In this document: positions 8,319-16,458 of the stretch, piece by piece
How positions within the stretch are numbered: the stretch's first letter is position 1
Layout: every line of letters starts with the position of its first letter
DNA from: Mycobacterium scrofulaceum
Lineage (GTDB): Bacteria; Actinomycetota; Actinomycetes; Mycobacteriales; Mycobacteriaceae
Reading direction: 5' to 3'
Assembly (NCBI RefSeq): GCF_002086735.1
Contig: NZ_MVIJ01000032.1
Location: 1-64,000, forward strand
Length of the DNA: 64,000 nucleotides
The notes under the pieces: model-generated
Told to the model about the DNA's origin: nothing
Database searches by the model: none
What the model saw: only the letters and a program-made list of their open reading frames with translations
Program-made: the position numbers and the translations under genes

Positions 8319-8340
8319 GGTGAGTGAGTACTCTCTCACC
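8319..8340. promoter_or_regulatory. Near-perfect palindrome at the tetR start, likely autoregulatory operator
   Basis: A 22-base inverted repeat has half-sites ggtgagtgagt and actctctcacc, matching at 10 of 11 positions around a central GTAC. It ends one base before ATG 8341 of the TetR gene. Position and symmetry suit a TetR dimer controlling its own gene and the coupled acyl-CoA dehydrogenase. No binding data; assignment is inference from symmetry and position. Confidence 0.65.
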
Positions 8341-8973
8341 ATGCTCGCCTCCGGACGCGACCGGCTGCTGGCCGCGGCGCTGAAGCTCTTCGCCGAGAAG
8401 GGCTACGCGGCGACGTCGGTGGCCGACATCCAGCGGGCATCGGGTCTGGCACCGGGATCGGGCGCGCTCTACAAGCACTTCGGCTCCAAGCGCGAGCTGC
8501 TCGAGGCCGCGGTCGCGTACCGGATCGACAGCATCGTGGCGGCGCGCGAGCAATACGACGCGGGGCAGCCCGGCAGCGTCGAGCAGGCGGTGCGCACCGC
8601 CGGCCAGCTGATCTGGAGCAACCTCAAACAGAGCGAGGACCTGCTCAAGGTCATGCTGCGGGAGCCCGACGAACTCGGCGACCTCGACGAGAAGACGTGG
8701 CAGGTCATCACCGACAACGCCTACCAACGGTTCGCCGACGAGCTCACCGCGTCGAATCGTTCCGGCCGCACCCGGATTCCCGATCCGGAGGCGGCCGCCG
8801 CCGTCGCGATCGGCTCGCTGTCCTACGCCGCGACGCTGCAGGCGCTCACCGGCCGGCTGCCCGGCAACATCGACGAAGAGCGGTACTTCGAGGCGTGGGT
8901 CAGCCAGACCGTCAGCGTCCTCGCCCAATTCGGAACCCAAAAACCGTTGAACAACACAACATCTCAGGAGTAG
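8341..8973 (+). CDS. TetR/AcrR family transcriptional regulator
   Basis: This 210-residue repressor-type protein has an N-terminal HTH (LFAEKGYAATSVADIQ ... SGALYKHFGSKRELLEAAV) at about residues 10-58 and a helical ligand-binding C-terminal domain. I take ATG 8341 as the start because the in-frame GTG 8320 lies within the palindromic operator. The gene ends at 8973 and the acyl-CoA dehydrogenase starts 5 bases later, so they form one unit. The ligand is plausibly an acyl-CoA or lipid related to that enzyme (inference). Confidence 0.9.
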   Translation: MLASGRDRLLAAALKLFAEKGYAATSVADIQRASGLAPGSGALYKHFGSKRELLEAAVAYRIDSIVAAREQYDAGQPGSVEQAVRTAGQLIWSNLKQSEDLLKVMLREPDELGDLDEKTWQVITDNAYQRFADELTASNRSGRTRIPDPEAAAAVAIGSLSYAATLQALTGRLPGNIDEERYFEAWVSQTVSVLAQFGTQKPLNNTTSQE

Positions 8974-8977
8974 AGCC

Positions 8978-10189
8978 GTGACTTTCTCACTGCAACTGAC
9001 CGACGACGTGATCGAGGTGCGCGACTGGGTGCACAAGTTCGCGGCCGACGTCATCCGGCCCGCCGCGTCCGAGTGGGACGAGCGGGAGGAGACCCCGTGG
9101 CCGGTGATCGCCGAGGCCGCGAAGGTGGGGCTGTACTCCCCCGACTTCTTCGCGCAGCAGGCGGCCGAGCCCACCGGCCTGGGCATGCTCACCGCGTTCG
9201 AGGAGATGTTCTGGGGCGACGCGGGCATCGCGCTGTCCATCATGGGCACCGGACTGGCCGCGGCGGCCCTGGCGGGCAACGGAACTCCCGAACAACTGGG
9301 CCGCTGGCTGCCCGAGATGTTCGGCACGGCCGACGAGCCGAAGCTGGGCGCGTTCTGCTCGTCGGAGCCCGACGCCGGCTCCGACGTCGGAGCGATCCGC
9401 ACCCGGGCGCGCTACGACGAGGCCTCCAACGAGTGGGTCCTCAACGGCACCAAGACCTGGGCGACCAACGGCGGCATCGCCAACGTGCACATCGTGGTGG
9501 CGTCGGTCTACCCCGAGCTCGGGACCCGCGGCCAGGCCACCTTCGTCGTCCCGGCGGGCGTCGCCGGGTTGGCCCAGGGGCAGAAGTTCAAGAAGCACGG
9601 GATCCGCGCGTCACACACCGCCGAGGTGGTGCTGGACAACGTCCGGCTGCCCGAAGACCACATCCTCGGCGGGCGGGAGAAGTTCGAGGCGCGGATCGCC
9701 CGGGTGAAGTCGGGCGCCTCGGCGCGCAGTCAGGCGGCGATGAAGACGTTCGAGCGCACCCGGCCGACGGTCGGGGCGATGGCCGTCGGCGTGGCCCGGG
9801 CCGCCTACGAGTACGCCCTCGACTACGCCTGCCAGCGTGAGCAATTCGGCCGCAAGATCGGCGAATTCCAGGCGGTCGCGTTCAAGCTGGCGGACATGAA
9901 GAGCCGCATCGACGCCGCCCGCCTGCTGGTGTGGCGTGCCGGCTGGATGGCCCGCAACAACCAGTCCTTCGACGCCGCCGAGGGGTCGATGGCCAAACTG
10001 GTGGCCAGCGAAACGGCCGTCTACGTCACCGACGAGGCGATCCAGATCCTCGGCGGCAACGGCTACACCCGCGACTACCCGGTGGAGCGGATGCACCGCG
10101 ACGCCAAGATCTTCACCATCTTCGAGGGGACCAGCGAGATCCAGCGCCTGGTGATCTCGCGGGCGCTGACCGGCTTGCAGATCCGTTGA
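8978..10189 (+). CDS. Acyl-CoA dehydrogenase (FadE family)
   Basis: This FAD-dependent enzyme introduces the alpha-beta double bond into acyl-CoA thioesters. The 403 residues show the usual three-domain layout. FAD/substrate motifs are visible (AFCSSEPDAGSDVGAIRT; NGTKTWATNGG). The C-terminal signature YACQREQFGRKIGEFQ and the block QILGGNGYTRDYPVER precede FEGTSEIQRL, in which Glu383 aligns with the catalytic base of medium-chain enzymes. GTG 8978 has a caggag ribosome site. It is co-transcribed with the upstream TetR. The substrate is not predictable from the sequence. Confidence 0.93.
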   Translation: MTFSLQLTDDVIEVRDWVHKFAADVIRPAASEWDEREETPWPVIAEAAKVGLYSPDFFAQQAAEPTGLGMLTAFEEMFWGDAGIALSIMGTGLAAAALAGNGTPEQLGRWLPEMFGTADEPKLGAFCSSEPDAGSDVGAIRTRARYDEASNEWVLNGTKTWATNGGIANVHIVVASVYPELGTRGQATFVVPAGVAGLAQGQKFKKHGIRASHTAEVVLDNVRLPEDHILGGREKFEARIARVKSGASARSQAAMKTFERTRPTVGAMAVGVARAAYEYALDYACQREQFGRKIGEFQAVAFKLADMKSRIDAARLLVWRAGWMARNNQSFDAAEGSMAKLVASETAVYVTDEAIQILGGNGYTRDYPVERMHRDAKIFTIFEGTSEIQRLVISRALTGLQIR

Positions 10190-10198
10190 GCGCGGGGG

Positions 10199-10380
10199 TC
10201 AGCCGCCGCGCAGCGCGCCGATCCCTTCGTCCAGGGCGGCCTCCAGGAAGGACAGGTCGCCGGTTGCCAGCATGATGCCGACGCCGCCCTGGATGCCGGC
10301 GAGCAGCGCCGCGCCGGCCCGCTCGGCATCGATCGCCGCGGTGGTCTTCCCTTGCTGCTGCATTGAGCGGATGCCGGCCG
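10199..10380 (-). pseudogene. C-terminal remnant of a TetR-family regulator
   Basis: The minus-strand frame ending at 10199 reads ERAGAALLAGIQGGVGIM, then LATGDLSFLEAALDEGIGAL and a stop. This is the typical last helix pair of a TetR C-terminal domain. Upstream (above about 10380) the frame no longer looks like a TetR protein and there is no HTH or plausible start. It directly abuts the tail of an SDR gene on the opposite strand, which suggests a deletion joined two gene ends. Confidence 0.6.
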
Positions 10381-10386
10381 CAATCG

Positions 10387-10428
10387 CACTCCATCCTGAG
10401 CGTCGACGGAGGCTGGTCGGCGGTGTGA
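10387..10428 (+). pseudogene. C-terminal scrap of a short-chain dehydrogenase gene
   Basis: The plus-strand frame reads HSILSVDGGWSAV and then a stop, the classic last residues of classical SDR enzymes (VDGGW). Nothing recognisable as SDR precedes it; the sequence just upstream belongs to the opposite-strand TetR remnant. It is taken as the other side of the same deletion scar. The short length makes chance a real alternative. Confidence 0.45.
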
Positions 10429-10472
10429 CTACGCGCTGACGGCGCCCTGGAGACGGTAGACATGATGGCGGT

Positions 10473-11690
10473 ATGAGCACCGAGATCCGCGTTCTCGACA
10501 GCGAGGACGACCTGCTGGCGGCGGCCAACGTCTTCCGCGCCGCCATGGTCGGCTTCCCGCCCCTGACCGGGCTGGCACCCGGCCAGATCACCGAGCTGCT
10601 CGAACCGGGCCGCACCATCGGGGCCTTCGTCGGGGGGCAGCTCGTGGGCACCGCCGACGCCGTGACGAGCCGGCTGACGCTCCCCGGCGGGACGCTGGTG
10701 GGCCACGCCGCCGTCACGCACATCGGGGTGTTGCCGTCTTACACCCGAAAAGGCCTCGCCACCAGCCTGATTCGCCACCAGTTGGACGACGTCGCCGCGC
10801 GCGGCGAGGTGGTGGCGTCGTTGCGGGCGTCGGAGGCGACGATCTACGAACGCTACGGGTACGGGGTGGCCAGCTCCTCGCAGACGGTCGAGGTGCGGAC
10901 CGCCCGGGCTGCGCTGCGCCGCGACGTGGGCGACGGGGGTTTCGTTCGGCTCCTCGACACCGCGGCGGCGTGGGACGTGCTGCCCCGCATCTACGACGCG
11001 CATCGCCCTTCGCGCCCGGGAACCCTTGACAGGCCAGCGGTTTGGTGGCAGGGCGTGCGGATGCGCAGCGAGTCGTCCCAGGGCGCCTCCTACGTCGCGG
11101 TGCACGGCGAACCCGGATCCGAGTCGGGCTTCGCCCGCTACCGGCCCGTCGACACCGAGCGCTGGTTCGTCGCCGACGAGCGGACCATCGTCGTGGAGGA
11201 CTTCTTCGCGCCCACCACCGAGGCCTATCTCGGGCTGATGCGCTTCCTGCTGGGCCTCGACCTGGTCGATCGGGTGGTGTTCTGGATGCTGCCGATGGAC
11301 GACCCGCTGCCCTGGCTGCTGGCCGATCGGCGGGCCGCTCGCGTCACCGCGGTGCACGACGAAACATGGCTGCGCGTGATCGACGTGCCGCGTGCGCTCG
11401 GGGCGCGCCGCTACGCCGGCGACGCTGCCGTGACGCTCGAAGTCAACGACTCTGTGTTGCAGGAGAATTCGGCGCGCTTCGTGGTGACCGGGGACGGCGC
11501 CGAACGCACCGGGCGGCGGGCGCAACTCTCGGTCGGCGTCGAGGGGCTGGCCGCCGTCCTGCTCGGGGGCACGACCTGGCGTGACCTCGCGGTCGCGGGG
11601 CTGGTGCGGGCCGACGACCCGTCGGCGATTGCCGTGGCCGACCGGCTGTTCGCGGTGCCGCAGGCACCACACGCCGGATTCTTCTTCTAG
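10473..11690 (+). CDS. Eis-type GNAT N-acetyltransferase
   Basis: This 405-residue protein has the Eis family layout: an N-terminal GNAT domain with an acetyl-CoA P-loop (THIGVLPSYTRKGLATSLIRH, residues about 82-102, shown here in the part VLPSYTRKGLATS), a second divergent GNAT domain, and an SCP-like C-terminal domain. LRASEATIYERYGYG matches the Eis substrate-groove segment. In Eis the C-terminal carboxylate, on a Phe, acts as general base, and this protein ends HAGFFF, which fits. Eis enzymes acetylate amines including aminoglycosides; the substrate of this paralogue is unknown. Similarity to M. tuberculosis Eis is moderate. Confidence 0.85.
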   Translation: MSTEIRVLDSEDDLLAAANVFRAAMVGFPPLTGLAPGQITELLEPGRTIGAFVGGQLVGTADAVTSRLTLPGGTLVGHAAVTHIGVLPSYTRKGLATSLIRHQLDDVAARGEVVASLRASEATIYERYGYGVASSSQTVEVRTARAALRRDVGDGGFVRLLDTAAAWDVLPRIYDAHRPSRPGTLDRPAVWWQGVRMRSESSQGASYVAVHGEPGSESGFARYRPVDTERWFVADERTIVVEDFFAPTTEAYLGLMRFLLGLDLVDRVVFWMLPMDDPLPWLLADRRAARVTAVHDETWLRVIDVPRALGARRYAGDAAVTLEVNDSVLQENSARFVVTGDGAERTGRRAQLSVGVEGLAAVLLGGTTWRDLAVAGLVRADDPSAIAVADRLFAVPQAPHAGFFF

Positions 11691-11711
11691 CCGCGCGGGT
11701 ATGCGGTCCGC

Positions 11712-12659
11712 GTGATCGTCATCGTCGGCGCCGGGGTGTGTGGGTTGGCCGCGGCCTACGAGCTGGCGCGGCGCGGCGAGCCCGCGATCGTGCTCGAACG
11801 TGGGCGGCCATTCGGCGAGCAGTCCGCCGGGTCGGCCCGTATCTTCCGGACCGCGCACCGCCGGCCGGCGTTGTGCCACCTCGCGCTGCGGGCCCGCGCC
11901 GGCTGGCTGCGTTGGGAGGGCGAGCTGGGCGCGGGCCGGCTGCTGGGTCCGGAGGGGTTCATCACGGCCGGCGCCTGCGACGAGACCGCGGCGGCCATGA
12001 CGGCGGCCGGCGCGGAGTTTCGCTGGGTGGATCGGGCAGAGATCGCCGCCCGGATCCCGTTCGCCGCGCCGCCGTGGGAGGCGGGTGTGCTGGACCCGCT
12101 CGGCGGCAGCCTGCGCATCCGCCGGGCGCTGTCAGCGCTGGCGCGGCGGGTCGATGTCCGGCGCGGCGATGTTGTGACGGTCGCCGACCACGGCGAGGCG
12201 ACGCTCGCCGACGGCACCGTGCTGCGGGGCGACCGCGTGCTGATCTGCGCCGGGGTGCGAACGCCTGCGCTCTTCGGTTCGCTCGGCGCCGAATTCGCCC
12301 CGCACACCCGGTTCGCGTACGCGGGCGCCGACGCGACGGGCGCGGCCTGCCTGTCGGCACCGGAGGGTTACGGGCTGCCCCTCGGCAGCACGGGCCGGTG
12401 GGCGTTCGGGCAGGAGGTGCCGAACCCCGCGACGGTGCGCGCGCTCTTCCCGGCGCTCTCGCCGGTGGGGCGGGTGGACTGCGTGACGATCCGCGCGCCG
12501 TGGCTCGACCCGGGGGGTGACGGCTGGACCGTGGCGCGCCGCGGCCGCGTGGTCGCGTTCGTCGGCAGCAACCTGATGAAGTTCGGTCCGTTGCTGGGCG
12601 AACTCCTCGCGCGGGCGGCGCTCGAAGACGAGCCGCCCCGCGAGCTGGTCATCGCTTGA
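11712..12659 (+). CDS. FAD-dependent amino-acid/sarcosine oxidase-like oxidoreductase
   Basis: This 315-residue DAO-fold flavoprotein begins with the dinucleotide-binding motif IVIVGAGVCGLAAAYELARRG, followed by an ERG acidic end of the second beta strand and the GSARIFRTAH block typical of sarcosine/N-methyltryptophan oxidase relatives. The C-terminal VAFVGSNLMKFGPLLGELLA corresponds to the second FAD-binding segment. It starts at GTG 11712, 21 bases after the Eis-like gene, so the pair may be co-transcribed. It is shorter than typical 380-residue family members but appears intact at both ends. The substrate is unknown. Confidence 0.8.
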   Translation: MIVIVGAGVCGLAAAYELARRGEPAIVLERGRPFGEQSAGSARIFRTAHRRPALCHLALRARAGWLRWEGELGAGRLLGPEGFITAGACDETAAAMTAAGAEFRWVDRAEIAARIPFAAPPWEAGVLDPLGGSLRIRRALSALARRVDVRRGDVVTVADHGEATLADGTVLRGDRVLICAGVRTPALFGSLGAEFAPHTRFAYAGADATGAACLSAPEGYGLPLGSTGRWAFGQEVPNPATVRALFPALSPVGRVDCVTIRAPWLDPGGDGWTVARRGRVVAFVGSNLMKFGPLLGELLARAALEDEPPRELVIA

Positions 12660-12671
12660 GTCGGCCGGAGT

Positions 12672-13922
12672 TCACCTCAGCGAGTAGCGGATTGGCAGGT
12701 GCTTGAGGCCGCCGACGAAGGTCGTGGCCATCAGCTCCGGCGCACCGGCCGGCTCGATCGACTTGATCCGCGGGACGAGCTCGGAGAAGAAGCTGTTGAT
12801 CTCCATTCGGGCCAGCGCGGCGCCCAGGCAAAAGTGCACCCCGTAGCCGAACGACAGGTGCTTGTTGGGATCGCGCCCGACGTCGAAGCGGAACGGGTCG
12901 GTGAACACGTCCTCGTCGCGGTTGGCCGAAACATAGGACAGCAACACCGATTCGCCCTTGGCGATCGGCACCCCCCGCACCTCGGTGTCGGCCTGCGCGG
13001 TGCGCATGAACTCCTTGACCGGCACCACCCAGCGGATCATCTCCTCCACCGCGGTACCCATCAGTCCCACGTCGTCCTGCAGCCGCGCCAACTCTCCGGG
13101 GTTTTCCAGCAACGCCAGCATGCCACCCGCGATGCCCGCGCTGGTGGTGTCGTGGCCCGCGCTGGCCACGATCACGTAGTACGACGCGGTGTCCATGTCC
13201 GACAACGGCTCACCGTCGATCGTGGCGTTGGCGATCGCGGAGGCCAGGTCCTCGGTCGGGTGTTCGCGGCGTGACGCGGTGAGCGCGGCGAAGTAGTTGA
13301 AGAAGTCAAGCAGCACGGCGAGCATGTCCTCGGTGGTGGCGCCGCGTCGAAACTCGGTGTCATCGCCACCGAACATCTCCTGCGTGAGCTTGAGCATGCG
13401 CGGGAAGTCGGACTCCGGCAGCCCCAGCAGCGACAGGATCACGTACAACGGGTAGTTCACGGCGACCTCCTGGACGAAGTCGCACTCGGGTCCCTTCTCC
13501 ACCATCTTGTCGACGTAGATCTTGGCCAGCTCGTCGACGCGAGACTTCAAGTCACGCATGACCTTCGGCCGGAACCAGTCGGCGCCGATCTTTCGCATCT
13601 CGCGGTGGTGCGGGTCGTCCATGTGGATCAGCGTGCGCAGGCCGATGCCGGCCTCCATCTGGGCGTGCAGCACGTCTTCGCCTTCGGAGACCATCAACAG
13701 CGGGCGCGGACTGTTGGTGAACAGGTCGTTCTGCCGTTCGATGTCCATGACGTCGGCGTGCTTGGTGACCGCCCAGAATGGTTTGTAGCCCTCGACTTCG
13801 ACCCAGGAGACCGGCGCGTGGGCCCGCAGGTAAGTCAGCGCATCGTGCAACCGCTTCTCGTCGGCGTAGGCCGATGGGTCGGCCAGAACCCGCGCGGCCT
13901 CGTCCATGATCCGGGTACCCAT
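12672..13922 (-). CDS. Cytochrome P450
   Basis: This soluble 416-residue bacterial P450 has an I-helix oxygen-activation motif ASAGHDTTSAG, a K-helix EEMIRWVVPV and a heme-ligand loop LSFGYGVHFCLGAALARME with the cysteine near residue 365. A gaggag ribosome site precedes ATG 13922. No ferredoxin gene is adjacent, so electrons must come from elsewhere. It converges on the FAD oxidoreductase gene and diverges from ctaD over a 292-base region. The CYP family number cannot be assigned with confidence by eye. Confidence 0.93.
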   Translation of the reverse strand: MGTRIMDEAARVLADPSAYADEKRLHDALTYLRAHAPVSWVEVEGYKPFWAVTKHADVMDIERQNDLFTNSPRPLLMVSEGEDVLHAQMEAGIGLRTLIHMDDPHHREMRKIGADWFRPKVMRDLKSRVDELAKIYVDKMVEKGPECDFVQEVAVNYPLYVILSLLGLPESDFPRMLKLTQEMFGGDDTEFRRGATTEDMLAVLLDFFNYFAALTASRREHPTEDLASAIANATIDGEPLSDMDTASYYVIVASAGHDTTSAGIAGGMLALLENPGELARLQDDVGLMGTAVEEMIRWVVPVKEFMRTAQADTEVRGVPIAKGESVLLSYVSANRDEDVFTDPFRFDVGRDPNKHLSFGYGVHFCLGAALARMEINSFFSELVPRIKSIEPAGAPELMATTFVGGLKHLPIRYSLR

Positions 13923-14116
13923 ATGGTTCTCCTCAGGTGCGGTTGCCGATCAGGGCTTCCGCCCCTCCTGGGCCGGCGGTGATCGCCGCGTCGGGTCGAT
14001 GTTCGTCGCTCGACAGTCACCGGTCAACACCACATTTCACGATCGCGCGAATTCGGCCGCCGGCATTGGAAAGGCTTTCCTTCCTACGGGCACATCGCTT
14101 CACGATTCGCCTGGAT

Positions 14117-14136
14117 TTAGGGACGTTCGGCCCTAG
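14117..14136 (+). promoter_or_regulatory. DosR/DevR-box-like palindrome upstream of the ctaD copy
   Basis: The 20-base element has the core GGGACgttcGGCCC, flanked so that TAGGG and CCCTA form a symmetric inverted repeat. The mycobacterial hypoxia regulator DosR recognises GGGACtttnGnCCC-type palindromes; this site differs in one core position. It lies 78 bases upstream of the ctaD ATG and about 195 bases upstream of the divergent P450. Assignment is by pattern only. Confidence 0.45.
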
Positions 14137-14214
14137 GTCGGTGCGACGTCGTCTCGGAATACTTGGGCGGCTTGATGATTACCGGTCCGGCATCCGGACG
14201 TGTGGAGGTTACGC

Positions 14215-15960
14215 ATGACCGCTGAGGCGCCGCCCACCCCCGCCCTCGAGGCCCGTCGGCCGTTTCCCGATCGGATCGGACCCAAGGGCAACCTGATCTA
14301 CAAAGTCATCAGCACGACCGACCACAAGATGATCGGCATCATGTACATGGTCGCGTGCTTCGTCTTCTTCTTCATCGGCGGCCTGATGGCGTTACTGCTG
14401 CGCCTCGAGCTGGCCCGGCCCGGGCTGCAGTTCTTGTCGAACGAGCAGTACAACCAGCTGTTCACCATGCACGGCACGGCGATGTTGCTGTTCTATGCGA
14501 CGCCGGTCGTCTTCGGGTTTGCCAACCTCGTGCTGCCCCTGCAGATCGGCGCACCCGACGTGGCATTTCCACGACTCAATGCGTTGTCGTTCTGGCTGTT
14601 CGTCTGCGGAGCGTTGATCGCGTTGGGCGGCTTCATCATTCCCGGCGGCGCGGCCGATTTCGGGTGGACCGCCTATACGCCGCTGTCCGATGCGGTGCAC
14701 AGCCCCGGCGCGGGCGGGGACCTGTGGATTCTCGGGGTGGGCGTCGGGGGCCTGGGCACCATCCTGGGTGCGGTCAACATGATCACCACCGTGGTGTGCC
14801 TGCGCGCGCCGGGCATGACCATGTTCCGGATGCCCATCTTCACCTGGAACATCCTGGTCACCAGTGTGCTGGTCCTGATCGTCTTCCCGCTACTGACCGC
14901 CGCGTTGTTCGCCCTGGAGGCCGACCGGCGCCTCGGCGCGCACATCTACGACCCGGCCAACGGCGGGGTGATGCTCTTCCAGCATTTGTTCTGGTTCTTC
15001 GGGCACCCCGAGGTGTACGTCATCGCGCTGCCCTTCTTCGGCATCATCTCCGAGATCGTCCCGGTGTTCTCCCGCAAGCCGCTGTTCGGTTACACCACGC
15101 TGGTGTATGCGACGCTGGCGATCGCCGCGCTGTCCATAGCCGTTTGGGCCCACCACATGTACGCCACCGGAGCCGTACTGCTGCCGTTCTTTTCGTTCAT
15201 GACGTTCCTGATCGCAGTGCCGACCGGCATCAAATTCTTCAACTGGATCGGCACCATGTGGAAGGGGCAGTTGACGTTCGAGACGCCGATGCTGTTCGCG
15301 ATCGGCTTCCTGCTGACGTTTCTGATCGGCGGGCTGACGGGCGTGCTGCTCGCCAGCCCACCGCTCGACTTCCACATCACCGACACCTATTTCGTGGTGG
15401 CGCACTTCCACTACACGCTGTTCGGCACGATCGTGTTCGCCACCTATGCGGGCATTTATTTCTGGTTTCCGAAGATGACCGGGCGCCTGCTCGACGAGCG
15501 GCTGGGCAAGCTGCACTTCTGGCTGACCTTCGTCGGCTTCCACACCACCTTCCTGGTCCAGCACTGGCTGGGCAACTCCGGGATGCCGCGCCGCTACGCC
15601 GACTACCTACCTACCGACGGTTTCCAGACCCTCAACCTCGTCTCCACCATCGGAGCCTTCATCCTCGCCGCCTCCGTGCTGCCGTTCGTGTGGAACGTGT
15701 TCAAGAGCTGGCGCTACGGCGAACCCGTCTTGGTGGACGACCCGTGGGGTCACGGCAACTCGCTGGAGTGGGCAACGAGTTGCCCGCCGCCGCGGCACAA
15801 CTTCACCGAGCTGCCCCGAATCCGTTCGGAGCGCCCGGCATTCGAGTTGCACTACCCGCACATGGTGGAGCGGCTGCGAGCCGAGGCCTACGTCGGCCGC
15901 CGTCAAGTCGCGAGCGGGACACCCGACTCGGGCGCAGTCGCACCGCACGCGCGGCGATGA
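14215..15960 (+). CDS. ctaD: Cytochrome c oxidase subunit I (aa3-type), probable second ctaD copy
   Basis: This is the catalytic subunit of the terminal heme-copper oxidase, with about twelve transmembrane helices in 581 residues. Heme and copper ligands are visible: MHGTAML (heme a His), FGHPEVY (CuB His with the cross-linked Tyr), WAHHMYATG (CuB His pair) and VVAHFHYTL (heme His pair). ATG 14215 has ggagg upstream; the in-frame GTG at 14200 overlaps that ribosome site. The protein is very like M. tuberculosis CtaD by recollection, but the neighbours (P450, lipoprotein, MFS) differ from the usual serB2/fecB surroundings, so I infer a paralogue. Confidence 0.92.
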   Translation: MTAEAPPTPALEARRPFPDRIGPKGNLIYKVISTTDHKMIGIMYMVACFVFFFIGGLMALLLRLELARPGLQFLSNEQYNQLFTMHGTAMLLFYATPVVFGFANLVLPLQIGAPDVAFPRLNALSFWLFVCGALIALGGFIIPGGAADFGWTAYTPLSDAVHSPGAGGDLWILGVGVGGLGTILGAVNMITTVVCLRAPGMTMFRMPIFTWNILVTSVLVLIVFPLLTAALFALEADRRLGAHIYDPANGGVMLFQHLFWFFGHPEVYVIALPFFGIISEIVPVFSRKPLFGYTTLVYATLAIAALSIAVWAHHMYATGAVLLPFFSFMTFLIAVPTGIKFFNWIGTMWKGQLTFETPMLFAIGFLLTFLIGGLTGVLLASPPLDFHITDTYFVVAHFHYTLFGTIVFATYAGIYFWFPKMTGRLLDERLGKLHFWLTFVGFHTTFLVQHWLGNSGMPRRYADYLPTDGFQTLNLVSTIGAFILAASVLPFVWNVFKSWRYGEPVLVDDPWGHGNSLEWATSCPPPRHNFTELPRIRSERPAFELHYPHMVERLRAEAYVGRRQVASGTPDSGAVAPHARR

Positions 15961-16014
15961 GCTCGCCAGTCCGGTCCATCGGAGACGTGCGCCCGACGCA
16001 CCGGTCGAGGACCG

Positions 16015-16293
16015 TCAGCCGTGCGGCGCCTCGGAGATCTTGGTATCGGGCTTGCCCAGTGTCTGGCAGTACGTCAGCGCCGACAGTCGGGTGGCCGAGA
16101 TCTCGGCATTGGACGGGTCCGTGCCGTTCTTGTCCTTCAACATCTTGCTGACTTCGTCGTTCTGCTTCTTCTCGTCCTGCGAGGTGAAGTCCTTGCACTT
16201 GGTGTCGCCGCCGGTGTTGATGACCTGTGAGGCCGAACACGCGCTGGACAGCAGCACGGCGATCGCGAACGTGGCGGCCGCGATTTGCTTCAT
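16015..16293 (-). CDS. Small secreted lipoprotein, HdeA-like
   Basis: This 92-residue protein has an N-terminal signal (MKQIAAATFAIAVLLSSAC) ending in a lipobox-like cysteine at residue 19. The mature part is hydrophilic and helical with two further cysteines (KCKDF and TYCQTLG), which could form the single disulfide seen in HdeA-type acid chaperones. The Cys-x-x-Phe at the start of the fold and the Cys near the end fit that family, but similarity is weak. ATG 16293 is the only good start. It diverges from the MFS gene. Confidence 0.6.
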   Translation of the reverse strand: MKQIAAATFAIAVLLSSACSASQVINTGGDTKCKDFTSQDEKKQNDEVSKMLKDKNGTDPSNAEISATRLSALTYCQTLGKPDTKISEAPHG

Positions 16294-16458
16294 CGTTTGC
16301 CTTCCTGGAGCTTCAGTAGTGGTATCAGTACACCAAATCGGCCGAATTGAAACCCCCCGGCCCGGTTGCCCCCGGCGAACGGGAATAACTGCCCGGTCCG
16401 CACGGTCTTCTAGGGGTCGTCGCTCCGAACGCAGCCGAACCCGAAGGGGGAAACGCCG

